Source: Bacillota bacterium (GTDB lineage Bacteria; Bacillota; Bacilli; Paenibacillales; Paenibacillaceae). Taken from it: DNA of 64,000 nucleotides. The notes beneath the pieces are model-generated. The model did no database searches, was not told the DNA's origin, and saw only the letters and a list, made by a program, of their open reading frames with translations. The stretch spans positions 1 to 64,000 of the forward strand of contig JAEZCJ010000120.1 of the NCBI GenBank assembly GCA_023433615.1, read 5' to 3'. A program made the position numbers and the translations under genes. Below, one piece after another: positions 1 through 8,472 of the stretch (its first letter is position 1; each line of letters begins with the position of its first letter).

Positions 1-753
1 GCCTGCGGCGGCGGCTTGCGCGGCAGCTTCGCGGGCGGCGCGCAGCTCGCCCTCCCACGCGGCGACGACGTCCGCGTAATCGAGCAGCGCCTGCTCACCT
101 GCCGGGCGCAGCCGGTACACGCCGCGGTCGATCCGCTCGAACCAGCGGTACACGTCACTCCGCAGCATGGACGCCGCCTGGCGGCTGCCCGTCAGCGCGG
201 CCACATGCCGTGGAGCGGCCTGCCCCTCCTGCTGCAGCACCCACGCGCAGCGCAATGCCTTCTCGCGATATGACGTCACCAGCTTCCGCTTCGTGCTGCC
301 GCCGACGTTGTAGTCCCCGCTGCGCTCCTTGAACTCGTAGAGCAGCTTCGACTGCCGGGAGCGCCGCATGCCGCGTGCCGGCGGATCGCCCGGCTCGCAG
401 AGCACGTCGACGACGGGGGACTTGGTCTTGTAGAAAGTGACCGTCAGCAGTCCCAGCCCGAGCAGCCGGCAGAGCTCCGCCAGATCGCCGAATCGCTGGT
501 TGACTGCGCCGGACTTCTTGCGGTTGCGTTCGACAGCAAGGATGACCGTATCGGTCAGGCGCTGCCGCTCGACGCCCTGCAGCAGCAGCTCGAGATTGAA
601 CGTCTTCTTCATCTCGACGATGATCGTCTTCTCTTCCTCGGGCTTCATGGCGACAAGATCGCAATGCAGCACCTCGCTTTTCACCTCGTAGCCGCGGGCC
701 TCGAAGAATGCTTTTATCGGCACGTACAGCTCCGTCTCATGTTTAACTGCCAC
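1..753 (-). CDS. DUF2161 family PD-(D/E)XK nuclease-like protein (3' end outside window)
   Basis: The frame is open from a GTG at 753 to the window edge, giving the first 251 codons of an incomplete gene. GTG is chosen because GAGGGG lies a few bases upstream and the next ATG is far inside. The N-terminal part reads VKHETELYVPIKAFFEARGY, then CDLVA, then IIVEMKKTF, which resembles the Asp...Glu-x-Lys core of PD-(D/E)XK nucleases. This layout matches the DUF2161 family, which is annotated as a putative phosphodiesterase. A later segment (ALRCAWVLQQEGQAAPRHVAALTG) looks like a winged-helix region. The end visible here is Ala-rich and probably coiled. Substrate and role are unknown; DNA binding or cleavage is an inference from the fold. 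The gene is divergent from prkA. Confidence 0.75.
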   Translation of the reverse strand, partial: MAVKHETELYVPIKAFFEARGYEVKSEVLHCDLVAMKPEEEKTIIVEMKKTFNLELLLQGVERQRLTDTVILAVERNRKKSGAVNQRFGDLAELCRLLGLGLLTVTFYKTKSPVVDVLCEPGDPPARGMRRSRQSKLLYEFKERSGDYNVGGSTKRKLVTSYREKALRCAWVLQQEGQAAPRHVAALTGSRQAASMLRSDVYRWFERIDRGVYRLRPAGEQALLDYADVVAAWEGELRAAREAAAQAAAAG

Positions 754-857
754 GTTCGAATCCCCTCTTGGCCAACAAATTGCTCCCATTATAGCATAAA
801 TGCCCGAACCTGCGTTCCCGCGCGTCGGAATATGTAGGATCAACGAATAAAATATGG

Positions 858-887
858 GGCAATTTCGCGCTCGAACACGCATAGGAT
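858..887 (+). promoter_or_regulatory. candidate sigma-E-type promoter of prkA
   Basis: GGCAATTT at 858-865 and CATAGGAT at 880-887 are separated by 14 bp. This resembles the mother-cell sigma-E pattern (-35 ending ATATT, -10 CATACAAT, about 14 bp spacing). The match is partial. The call rests on spacing plus the known sigma-E dependence of prkA in Bacillus subtilis. Confidence 0.3.
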
Positions 888-928
888 TAAATACTTCATC
901 ATGCGGCATTCGATAGGTTGTTCCAAAC

Positions 929-949
929 AAGACCGCAATCGGTCTTTTT
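929..949 (+). terminator. small terminator-like hairpin in the prkA leader
   Basis: AAGACCG and CGGTCTT form a 7-bp stem with a CAAT loop followed by TTT. It lies between the candidate prkA promoter and its start codon, so it may be an attenuator or a leader structure rather than an end-of-gene terminator. Confidence 0.35.
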
Positions 950-1008
950 GAACGCCATTCTGATGCGATGTCAAGACAGCACGGAAGACGAGGGAGGAGG
1001 CATGGCAC

Positions 1009-2904
1009 ATGGATATATTCAAGCGAATATCGGAGTACAATGCCGAGAGTGAAAAGCTGGCGTGGACGGGGACGTTCAAGGATTACGTAGGACTGCTCAA
1101 GAAGGATCCGACGCCGGCCATGACGGCCCATGCGCGAGTCTACGAGATGATCCAATCATTCGGCGTCGAAGAAACGCAAGGTCATAAACGATATAAGTTT
1201 TTTGAAAGGGAGATCTTCGGGCTGGACCGTGCCGTCGAGAAGCTGGTGGAGGAATACTTCCACTCGGCTGCGCGCCGTCTCGATGTCCGCAAGCGGATAC
1301 TGCTCTTAATGGGACCGGTCAGCGGAGGCAAGTCCACGATCGTCACGCTGTTGAAGAAGGGGCTGGAGCAATTCTCGCGCACGGAAAAAGGGGCCGTGTA
1401 CGCCATCAAGGGCTGCCCGATGCACGAGGAGCCGCTTCACCTCATTCCGCACGAGCTCAGGCCGGACGTCGAAAAATCGCTGAATGTCCGAATCGAAGGC
1501 AATCTATGCCCGTCCTGCCAGATGCGTCTGCGAACCGAATACGACGGCAAGATCGAAGACGTCATGGTCGAACGCGTGCTGATCTCGGAGGACAATCGCG
1601 TGGGGATCGGGACGTTCAGTCCATCGGATCCGAAGTCGCAGGATATCGCTGACCTGACGGGGAGCATCGACTTCTCGACGATTACCGAGTACGGCTCGGA
1701 ATCCGACCCGCGCGCGTACCGGTTCGACGGGGAGCTGAACAAGGCGAACCGGGGTCTGATGGAGTTCCAAGAGATGCTGAAGTGCGACGAGAAATTTCTG
1801 TGGAACCTGCTCTCGCTGACGCAGGAAGGCAACTTCAAGGCCGGCCGGTTCGCGCTCATCAGCGCTGACGAATTGATCGTCGCGCATACGAACGAGACGG
1901 AGTACAAATCGTTCATCAGCAACAAGAAGAACGAAGCGCTCCAGTCGCGGATGATCGTCATGCCGATTCCGTACAATCTGCGCGTGTCCGAAGAGGAGAA
2001 GATCTATACGAAGCTGATCGGGCAGAGCGACATGAAGCATATTCATATCGCGCCGCATTCGCTGCGCGCTGCCGCGATCTTTTCGATCCTGACTCGGCTT
2101 AAGGAATCCAAGAAGCAGGGCATGGATCTGGTGAAAAAGATGCGGATGTACGATGGCGAAGAGGTCGAAGGGTACAAGGAGAACGATCTTAAGGAGATGC
2201 AGAGCGAGTATCTGGAGGAAGGCATGTCGGGGATCGATCCGCGGCATGTTATCAACCGCATATCCAGCGCGCTGATCAAGCAGGATCTCTCCTGCATCAA
2301 TGCGCTAGACGTTCTGCGGGCGCTGAAGGACGGATTGGAGCAGCATCCTTCGATCACGAAGGATGAGCGGGAGAAATATCTGAATTTTATATCAATTGCC
2401 CGCAAGGAGTACGACAGCCTGGCCAAGAAAGAGGTGCAGAAGGCGTTCGTCTATTCCTTCGAGGAATCGGCCCGCACGCTGTTCGAGAATTACCTCGACA
2501 ATATCGAAGCGTATTGCAATTGGAATAAGATCAAGGATCCGCTAACCGGCGAAGAGCTCGACCCGGACGAGAGGCTGATGCGTTCCATCGAGGAGCAGAT
2601 CGGCATCTCGGAGAACGCGAAGAAGGCGTTCCGCGAGGAAATTCTGATTCGCATCTCTTCCTACTCGCGCAAGGGCAAGAAATTCGACTATTCCAGCCAC
2701 GAAAGACTGCGGGAGGCTGTCGAGAAGAAGCTGTTCACCGACCTGAAGGATATCGTGAAGATCACGACGTCGACGAAGACGCCGGATGAGTCGCAGCTCA
2801 AGCGCATCAACGAAGTGACGAAGCGGCTGATCGACGAGCACGGCTATTGTCCGGTGTGCGCGAACGAGCTGCTCCGGTATGTAGGAAGCCTGTTGAATCG
2901 ATAA
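1009..2904 (+). CDS. prkA: PrkA family AAA+ protein (serine kinase / protease-like, spore-associated)
   Basis: A 631-residue protein of the full length usual for PrkA. It begins MDIFKRISEYNAESEKLAW, has an AAA+ core with Walker A GPVSGGKST at residues 102-110, and a C-terminal PrkA domain ending near CPVCANELLRYV. Further Cys pairs (CPMHEEP, CPSCQMRL) lie inside the AAA region. PrkA was first described as a serine protein kinase; later work in Bacillus argues for ATP-dependent protease activity. It is linked to sporulation in Bacillus and to stress or starvation in other bacteria. The start is set by GAGGAGG eight bases before the ATG at 1009. In many bacteria prkA sits beside yhbH and spoVR; here those genes are 43 kb and 30 kb away on the other strand. 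A strong terminator follows the gene. Confidence 0.95.
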   Translation: MDIFKRISEYNAESEKLAWTGTFKDYVGLLKKDPTPAMTAHARVYEMIQSFGVEETQGHKRYKFFEREIFGLDRAVEKLVEEYFHSAARRLDVRKRILLLMGPVSGGKSTIVTLLKKGLEQFSRTEKGAVYAIKGCPMHEEPLHLIPHELRPDVEKSLNVRIEGNLCPSCQMRLRTEYDGKIEDVMVERVLISEDNRVGIGTFSPSDPKSQDIADLTGSIDFSTITEYGSESDPRAYRFDGELNKANRGLMEFQEMLKCDEKFLWNLLSLTQEGNFKAGRFALISADELIVAHTNETEYKSFISNKKNEALQSRMIVMPIPYNLRVSEEEKIYTKLIGQSDMKHIHIAPHSLRAAAIFSILTRLKESKKQGMDLVKKMRMYDGEEVEGYKENDLKEMQSEYLEEGMSGIDPRHVINRISSALIKQDLSCINALDVLRALKDGLEQHPSITKDEREKYLNFISIARKEYDSLAKKEVQKAFVYSFEESARTLFENYLDNIEAYCNWNKIKDPLTGEELDPDERLMRSIEEQIGISENAKKAFREEILIRISSYSRKGKKFDYSSHERLREAVEKKLFTDLKDIVKITTSTKTPDESQLKRINEVTKRLIDEHGYCPVCANELLRYVGSLLNR

Positions 2905-2915
2905 CTGCGCGAAAG

Positions 2916-2962
2916 AAGGTTATCCGTCTGCAGCCCCAAGGCTGCGGATAGATAGCCTTTTT
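2916..2962 (+). terminator. intrinsic terminator after prkA
   Basis: A long imperfect hairpin: AAGGTTATCC...CTGCAGCC pairs with GGCTGCGGAT...AGCC and is followed by TTTTT. Confidence 0.8.
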
Positions 2963-3034
2963 GTGCTGCGTTCGGAAAATATTACCTATAAATCCCGAAG
3001 TAAGATCTTTAGTTTCGACGGTAGGCGAGGTTAA

Positions 3035-3048
3035 GGAATGCGCTTACA
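3035..3048 (+). promoter_or_regulatory. cre-like site upstream of the YesM kinase gene
   Basis: GGAATGCGCTTACA matches 12 of 14 positions of the CcpA consensus TGAAARCGCTWACA. It overlaps a possible -10 (TACAAT, 3045-3050) 40 bp before the kinase start. CcpA control is inferred from the match alone. Confidence 0.4.
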
Positions 3049-3086
3049 ATACTATGTACTGCATTCATCGGAAAGGCAGGGACGAC

Positions 3087-4850
3087 ATGCGGCAAAAATG
3101 GACGGCCTATAATACGCTGCGCAACCAGATGCTGATCGGCTTCCTCGGCGCGATGCTGCTGATCTTGTCCTTCGTAGGCGTAATGACGTACCAATCGGTA
3201 TCGGACTTGCTGCGCAACAACGCGGAGCGGCATATTCAGCAGACGGCGGTGCAAGCGAACGGCAGATTGGAAGCGAAGCTGAATCAGATCGATATGTTGA
3301 CCACGCAAGTGGCAACGGACAAAGATGTGCAGCGTCTCCTGCAGAATGAATGGAACGGCCAGGTCTCCTCGTTCACCGAGAAACAGAAACTGGGTCAGAG
3401 CGTGGAAATCATTCGAACGTACACGGACGGCGTACTGGCCGCAGAGCTGTACACGATCGGAGGCAAGCGCCTGTTCCCGCTTGACGGAGACAAGCTGGAG
3501 AGCAAAGTGAACGGAGAGTGGATTGCTGAGACGCAGGCGAACAAAGGCAGCATCGTCTGGTTCGGGCTGGATCCCGTGCATGACGATTCCGTCCTGGCAA
3601 TCCGCCGGATTAACTTGATCGACGAGTTTTTTGCGCCGGGCGGCTATCTCCTGATACGTATCGACCGGCAGGTATTCCGGCTGGAGGATCCGTCATCGGG
3701 CGTCAATGACCGCGAAACTACCCTGCTGGTGGACCGCGATCTCAGCCGGATAGCAGACAGCGGTCAGAGCATCCCGGATGAGGCACTGCCTGCCTTGGCG
3801 GCATCTGCGGAGCAGGTCGTGAAGCTTGGCGAACGGAGTTACGTGATGGTCAAGGAGCAATCGGACGTGACCGGCTGGACGCTGATGATCTTAACGCCTG
3901 TCAGCGCGATAACGGGTGGCATTACCGTGCTGCGAACCGCGATTATCGTCTCGGCCGCGATCGGCACGTTGATCTTCTGCATCTTGTCCTGGATTCTATC
4001 GACCATGATTACGAGACCCGTATTCCGCTTGATCAAAGCGATGCGCGGCGCTCGCTTCGGCGCGTTAAGGCCGAACCCGCAGGTCTCGTCCACGATCGAA
4101 ATCAATGAATTGAACCACACCTATAACCAGATGGTAAGCAACATGAACGAGCTTATCGAGCTGGTCTACGAGAAAGAGCTTCTCCAGAGCCGGACCGAGC
4201 TGAAGGCGCTGCAAGCCCAGATCAATCCGCACTTTCTGTTCAACACGCTGGAGGCTCTCTATTGGTCGCTGCAGGAGAAGGACGAGAATGAACTGGCCGA
4301 TTTTGTCGTCGCGATGTCGGATCTGTTCCGGTACACCATTACGGGCATGAATAAGGACGGATGGGTGGCGCTGGGCGACGAACTGGAGCATGTGGAGCGG
4401 TACTTGACGATCATGAAGGTGCGGTTCGGGGACCGGCTGACCTGGCGGATCGATTCCCCGGAGGAATTGCTAGAGGTGAAGGTTCCTAAGCTGATCATTC
4501 AGCCGTTCGTCGAGAATGCGATTCTGCACGGCCTGGAAGGGCGGAACGGCAACTGCTCGGTTACGGTATCCGTCCTGCCGTCCGAACAGGAGGAGCGGCT
4601 CGTGATCGCCATCGAGGATGACGGAGGCGGCATGGAGCCGGACAAGCTGCATGCGGTCAAGCACGCGCTGCAGGAAGGGCGGGAGATCGCTTCATCCGGC
4701 ACCGGCATGGGCATCGCCAACGTGAACAAGCGGATCGGTCTGTATTACGGCGTTGATGGAGATCCGGGACGGCTCGTGACGATCGAGAGCGAGAAGGGAC
4801 AGGGGACGAAGGTGACGTTCCCGATCCCGCTAGAGAGGAGCGCGACATGA
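3087..4850 (+). CDS. YesM-type sensor histidine kinase
   Basis: A 587-residue membrane kinase of a sugar-sensing two-component system. The N-terminal membrane segment (FLGAMLLILSFVGVMTY) and a second one (VLRTAIIVSAAIGTLIFCIL) bracket an extracellular sensor of about 240 residues. A HAMP linker follows, then the His_kinase box QINPHFLFNTLEALYW with His382, the N box FVENAILHGLEG, and the G box EDDGGGM. The frame is open upstream to 2961, but the ATG at 3087 is preferred because AGGCAGGG precedes it and the upstream part reads as non-coding. The stop overlaps the next gene by ATGA, so the pair is co-translated. The ligand is unknown. The solute-binding protein encoded downstream at 6079 suggests an oligosaccharide. 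Confidence 0.9.
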   Translation: MRQKWTAYNTLRNQMLIGFLGAMLLILSFVGVMTYQSVSDLLRNNAERHIQQTAVQANGRLEAKLNQIDMLTTQVATDKDVQRLLQNEWNGQVSSFTEKQKLGQSVEIIRTYTDGVLAAELYTIGGKRLFPLDGDKLESKVNGEWIAETQANKGSIVWFGLDPVHDDSVLAIRRINLIDEFFAPGGYLLIRIDRQVFRLEDPSSGVNDRETTLLVDRDLSRIADSGQSIPDEALPALAASAEQVVKLGERSYVMVKEQSDVTGWTLMILTPVSAITGGITVLRTAIIVSAAIGTLIFCILSWILSTMITRPVFRLIKAMRGARFGALRPNPQVSSTIEINELNHTYNQMVSNMNELIELVYEKELLQSRTELKALQAQINPHFLFNTLEALYWSLQEKDENELADFVVAMSDLFRYTITGMNKDGWVALGDELEHVERYLTIMKVRFGDRLTWRIDSPEELLEVKVPKLIIQPFVENAILHGLEGRNGNCSVTVSVLPSEQEERLVIAIEDDGGGMEPDKLHAVKHALQEGREIASSGTGMGIANVNKRIGLYYGVDGDPGRLVTIESEKGQGTKVTFPIPLERSAT

Positions 4851-5644
4851 ATTCCAATAGAACCGTGTTGGTCGTCGACGATGAACCCAGAACCCGGAAC
4901 GGGCTGGAGCGAATGCTGGAGTCATGGGGCTCCGGCAGCGTCCGCATCCTGAAGGCAAGCGATGGCGAAGAAGCGCTCCGCATGTTCGATGAGACGCCGA
5001 TCGACCTGCTTATTACGGATATACGCATGCCCCTGGTCAGCGGTCTTCACCTCGTCGATCGGATACGCGAAGCTTCGAATCGACCTCAGCCGACGGTCAT
5101 CCTCATCTCGGGCTATGCCGAATTCGATTATGCGCATAAGGCGATCGAGCTGGAGGTTGCCAACTACTTGCTCAAGCCGATCGGCAAGGATAAGCTCATT
5201 GCGGCCGTAGAAGAGGCTTTTGCGCGTCACGAGCAGAAGAGCCGGATCGGCAAGCTGCAGCGAATCGCGGACCCGAAGCTGCTGGAAGCGGAGCAACATC
5301 CTGCCCCGCTCAGCGAGCCGGTGCAGCAGGCGGTCCGCTACATCGACGAGAATCTTCATCAGCCCTTTGGCCTGAAGCAAGTAGCGGACACCATTCACCT
5401 CAATCCCAGCTACTTGAGCGTACTCTTCAAGGATCAGCTCGCCATGACCTTCAGCGAATACGTCACGAGGCGCAGGCTCCAACGGGCGAAGGAACTGCTG
5501 CTTCACACGCGGCTGCCGGTTGCCGAAATCGCGGAACGCATCGGGTATCAGACAGCCAAATACTTCAATCGCATGTTCAAAGAGTACGAAGGACACAGCC
5601 CGGGCCAATACCGCTCCGCGATGTTGAGAGAGGACGAGGATTGA
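4847..5644 (+). CDS. AraC-type response regulator (short YesN-like)
   Basis: A 265-residue regulator with an N-terminal receiver domain (VLVVDDEPRTRNGLERML; phosphoacceptor Asp58 in LLITDIRMP) and a C-terminal double helix-turn-helix of the AraC type (QPFGLKQVADTIHLNPSYLS, then VAEIAERIGYQTAKYFNRMF). YesN-type proteins are usually near 500 residues with a long middle region; here the receiver and DNA-binding domain are joined by a linker of only about 45 residues. It overlaps the YesM kinase gene by 4 bp, so the two should form a pair. The likely target is the ABC transporter operon starting at 6079. That is an inference from position. Confidence 0.9.
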   Translation: MNSNRTVLVVDDEPRTRNGLERMLESWGSGSVRILKASDGEEALRMFDETPIDLLITDIRMPLVSGLHLVDRIREASNRPQPTVILISGYAEFDYAHKAIELEVANYLLKPIGKDKLIAAVEEAFARHEQKSRIGKLQRIADPKLLEAEQHPAPLSEPVQQAVRYIDENLHQPFGLKQVADTIHLNPSYLSVLFKDQLAMTFSEYVTRRRLQRAKELLLHTRLPVAEIAERIGYQTAKYFNRMFKEYEGHSPGQYRSAMLREDED

Positions 5645-5662
5645 GTGAAGGTTAAAAAGATC

Positions 5663-5811
5663 GATCGTCAGGACCGAGAAGGTTGGACGATGGTAGCCAT
5701 TGAGGAGCGGAGCGTAGGCAGACCTACGTGAGCACCGGAAGTTGCGCCAGCGTTCAAGATTCGATGCCGAATAGGCTTCGAAGCATCAGCATCGTCATCA
5801 CGATCGGTCCT
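5663..5811 (+). repeat. hairpin-rich intergenic repeat, tandem copy 1
   Basis: First of two adjacent 149-bp units differing at two positions. The unit holds nested inverted repeats: AGGACCGA (5670-5677) with TCGGTCCT (5804-5811), GACGATG near the left end with CATCGTC near the right end, and an internal CGTAGG-CAGA-CCTACG hairpin. No open frame is convincing. A related, longer copy lies inverted at 11941-12152. Confidence 0.9.
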
Positions 5812-5960
5812 GATCGTCAGGGCCGAGAAGGTTGGACGATGGTAGCCATTGAGGAGCGGAGCGTAGGCAGACCTACGTGAGCACCGGAAATTGCGCCAGC
5901 GTTCAAGATTCGATGCCGAATAGGCTTCGAAGCATCAGCATCGTCATCACGATCGGTCCT
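5812..5960 (+). repeat. hairpin-rich intergenic repeat, tandem copy 2
   Basis: Second 149-bp unit. Compared with copy 1 it has AGGGCCGA instead of AGGACCGA at the left end and GGAAATTGC instead of GGAAGTTGC in the middle. The promoter of the downstream transporter operon begins just after this copy. Copies 1 and 2 fill most of the 434-bp gap between the response regulator and the binding-protein gene. Confidence 0.9.
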
Positions 5961-5994
5961 AATGATTGTGGAAGTATTGCCAATGGGTGTGTCC

Positions 5995-6023
5995 TTAGCA
6001 GCCCACGATCCCGGTGCTACACT
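5995..6023 (+). promoter_or_regulatory. candidate sigma-A promoter of the sugar transporter operon
   Basis: TTAGCA at 5995-6000 and TACACT at 6018-6023 are spaced 17 bp and lie 55 bp before the start codon. The -35 is weak, as expected if the AraC-type regulator activates it. Confidence 0.3.
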
Positions 6024-6032
6024 ACTTACAGA

Positions 6033-6046
6033 AGGAAGCGCTGCCA
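6033..6046 (+). promoter_or_regulatory. weak cre-like site in the transporter leader
   Basis: AGGAAGCGCTGCCA keeps the GCGCT core and matches about 10 of 14 cre positions. It lies 10 bp after the candidate -10, a position typical of CcpA repression sites. Confidence 0.28.
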
Positions 6047-6078
6047 TCCTTCGTACTCTAAATTATGGGGGAAAAACG

Positions 6079-7473
6079 ATGAAGAGAAAGTCTTATGTAA
6101 CCGTTCTTATCACCATGATGCTGGCCTTGCTGGTCGCTGCTTGCGGCGGGGGCAATGCCAATGACAATGCAGGAAGTACAGGGAATGCAGGCAACGGAGC
6201 TAGTACCGACGCAGCCGCTAATGTGAATGCGGGTAATCAGGAGGAAGCGAACGACAAGGCTGAAGCGCCTGCCGAGAAGGTGAAGATCAAGATGATGCAC
6301 TTGTGGCCGGAAGGCATCAGCAAGCAGCAGAATGCCGTCGTCAATCGCATCATCGACGAGTACCAGACCGCGAATCCTCACGTAACCGTAGAGACGGAAA
6401 TTCTTGAGAATGAGCAGTACAAGAATAAGTTGAAGGTGCTGTCGGCCTCGAACGACTTGCCGGACGTCGGCTTCTCGTGGGCGGCCGGATTCCTCGAGCC
6501 TTACGTAAAAGGAAACATGTTCGCGCCGCTGGACGATCTCCTCGCAGGGGATCTGAACGGACAATTCGTAGCAGGCACGACGGAAGCTTATGCAGTCGAC
6601 GGCAAGACGTACGCGCTGCCCGTGGAACTGAACATCGTGCCGGTCTATTACAACAAGGCGCTGTTCGAAGAGAACGGCTTAACGCCGCCGACCACGCTTG
6701 ACGACCTGAGGAATATCATCAACACGCTGAACGGCAAAGGCATCGCGCCGGTTGCGCTCGGCGGCAAAGACGCATGGACGGCATCGTTCTGGTATATGTA
6801 CTTAGTCGACCGCGTCGGAGGAGCGGACCTGCTCGATCAGGCGATCGCGTCGAACACGTTCTCGGATCCCGGTCTCATCGAAGCAGCCAAGATTGCCCAG
6901 GAGCTCGTCGATATGAAGGCGTTCCAGAAAGGATTCAACGGCTTGTCGAATGACGAGGCCAAGGCCGAGTTCTTGAACGGCAAGGCAGCAATGTACGCGA
7001 TGGGGACGTGGGAAGTGCCGAACTTCACGACGAATCCGGACATCCCGCAGGAATTCAAGGATAAGGTCGGATTCTTCAAGTTCCCGACGATCGACGGCGG
7101 CAAGGGCGAGGTCAATAACTGGGTCGGCGGACCGGGCGTAGGCTTGTTCGTAGCCGAGAACTCCAAGGTGAAAGAGGAAGCGAAGAAGTTCGTGAGCTTC
7201 TTCGTGAAGAAGTGGGGCGAACTCTCCGTAACCGAAGCCGGCATTATCCCGGCCACGAAGGTCGACACCTCCGCGATCCAGCTGCCGCAGATGTTCATCG
7301 ATCTTCTTAACGAGCTGAGCACGGCGAGCAAGGTGACGCTCTATGCGGACGTTCAGATGAAGCCGGTTGCGGCGCAGGAACACTACAATCTGGTGCAGGC
7401 GCTGCTAGGCAAGGCGGTTACGCCGGAAGAATTCGCGGCCAAGCAGGAAGAAGCGCTGAAGGCCGGCAAGTAA
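6079..7473 (+). CDS. extracellular sugar-binding lipoprotein of an ABC importer (family 1)
   Basis: A 464-residue lipoprotein. A signal peptide (MKRKSYVTVLITMMLALL) ends in the lipobox VAAC, then a Gly/Asn/Ala-rich linker tethers the binding domain (from about residue 70, KVKIKMMHLWPEG) to the membrane. The body fits family 1 solute-binding proteins for oligosaccharides, with typical segments such as LPVELNIVPVYYNKALFEENGL and FLNGKAAMYAMGTWEVPNF. The frame is open to 5962, but the ATG at 6079 follows GGGGGA at good spacing and starts the signal peptide. Two permease genes follow; no ATPase gene is present, so a shared MsmX-type ATPase is expected. The sugar cannot be told from sequence. Confidence 0.92.
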   Translation: MKRKSYVTVLITMMLALLVAACGGGNANDNAGSTGNAGNGASTDAAANVNAGNQEEANDKAEAPAEKVKIKMMHLWPEGISKQQNAVVNRIIDEYQTANPHVTVETEILENEQYKNKLKVLSASNDLPDVGFSWAAGFLEPYVKGNMFAPLDDLLAGDLNGQFVAGTTEAYAVDGKTYALPVELNIVPVYYNKALFEENGLTPPTTLDDLRNIINTLNGKGIAPVALGGKDAWTASFWYMYLVDRVGGADLLDQAIASNTFSDPGLIEAAKIAQELVDMKAFQKGFNGLSNDEAKAEFLNGKAAMYAMGTWEVPNFTTNPDIPQEFKDKVGFFKFPTIDGGKGEVNNWVGGPGVGLFVAENSKVKEEAKKFVSFFVKKWGELSVTEAGIIPATKVDTSAIQLPQMFIDLLNELSTASKVTLYADVQMKPVAAQEHYNLVQALLGKAVTPEEFAAKQEEALKAGK

Positions 7474-7511
7474 GCGTAAAGCGCATCTGACTTCATAGGA
7501 ATGGGTAGAGA

Positions 7512-7545
7512 AGAGGACGTTCCGGACCGTTCCGGGAGGTCCTCT
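7512..7545 (+). terminator. intercistronic hairpin between binding protein and permease genes
   Basis: AGAGGAC pairs with GTCCTCT, with an inner CCGGA/TCCGG stem. There is no clear U-run, so it probably protects or partly terminates the transcript, giving more binding protein than permease. Confidence 0.6.
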
Positions 7546-7574
7546 CTCTCTGCCATAGGGGAGAGGGGAATGTT

Positions 7575-8456
7575 ATGGATAAAGTGATGAGCAATGGGCG
7601 GATCATTGCGCTGTATGTGCTGCCGTCCTTGCTGCTGCTGCTCACCATCGTCTATGTGCCCATCGTGTTCACGGGCTACTACGGCTTAATGGAATGGGAC
7701 GGCATCAGCAGCATGTCGTTCATCGGACTCGACAATTACAAGGAGCTGCTGGGGGATCGGTCGTTCTGGGACAGCGTCGGCCACTCGTTCCTCCTCGCCG
7801 TGCTGTCGACAGCCAGCCTTGCCGTCTATATGCTGGTCGCGCTTGTCCTGTCGGGCCAGATTCGAGGCGCTAACCTATTCCGGAAGATCTACTTGATTCC
7901 GATGCTGCTGTCTTCGGTGGCGATCGCGCAGCTGTGGCTCAAGATCTATCATCCGTCGAACGGTATCCTGAATAACTTGCTTACGTCGCTCGGCGTGGAA
8001 GAGGCGCCGGAATGGCTGGCAGACCCCGCGATCGTGCTGTACGCGCTGTTCGTGCCGATCCTGTGGCAGTACGCAGGCTTCTATATCCTTATCTATTATG
8101 CCGCCCTGAAGAACATCCCGGCATCGCTGATCGAAGCGGCACGCATTGACGGCGCCAGCTCGCTGCAGATTGCCATGCGCATCAAGCTGCCGCTCATCGC
8201 GGAAGTCATCAAAGTGACCATCGTGCTCGCTGTCGTCGGCTCGCTCAAGTATTTCGACCTCATCTATGTCATGACGGACGGCGGACCGAACGGCGCATCC
8301 GAGGTCATGGCTTCCTACATGTACCAGAAGGCGTTCCGCGGCTTCGACTTCGGCTATGCCAGCGCCATCGGCTTCTTCCTGCTCTTGATCTGCCTGATCA
8401 TTACATGGGCCATTCGCAGGCTGACGTCGACCAAAGATTCGATTCAATATGCTTGA
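7575..8456 (+). CDS. sugar ABC transporter permease, MalF/UgpA type
   Basis: A 293-residue inner-membrane permease with about six hydrophobic segments, beginning IIALYVLPSLLLLLTIVYVP. The EAA loop that contacts the ATPase is EAARIDGASSLQ at about residue 193. Length and N-terminal helix fit the first permease of a carbohydrate uptake (CUT1) importer. GAGAGGGG precedes the ATG. It forms an operon with the binding protein upstream and the second permease 16 bp downstream. Confidence 0.92.
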   Translation: MDKVMSNGRIIALYVLPSLLLLLTIVYVPIVFTGYYGLMEWDGISSMSFIGLDNYKELLGDRSFWDSVGHSFLLAVLSTASLAVYMLVALVLSGQIRGANLFRKIYLIPMLLSSVAIAQLWLKIYHPSNGILNNLLTSLGVEEAPEWLADPAIVLYALFVPILWQYAGFYILIYYAALKNIPASLIEAARIDGASSLQIAMRIKLPLIAEVIKVTIVLAVVGSLKYFDLIYVMTDGGPNGASEVMASYMYQKAFRGFDFGYASAIGFFLLLICLIITWAIRRLTSTKDSIQYA

Positions 8457-8472
8457 ATGAGGAGGTTACCGC

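Noticed and set aside
5663..5960. Possible CRISPR array
   Set aside because: Only two 149-bp copies with no short spacers and no cas genes.
5962..6078. Upstream extension of the sugar-binding protein frame
   Set aside because: The extension has no signal-peptide logic; the ATG at 6079 directly begins the lipoprotein signal and has a ribosome site.
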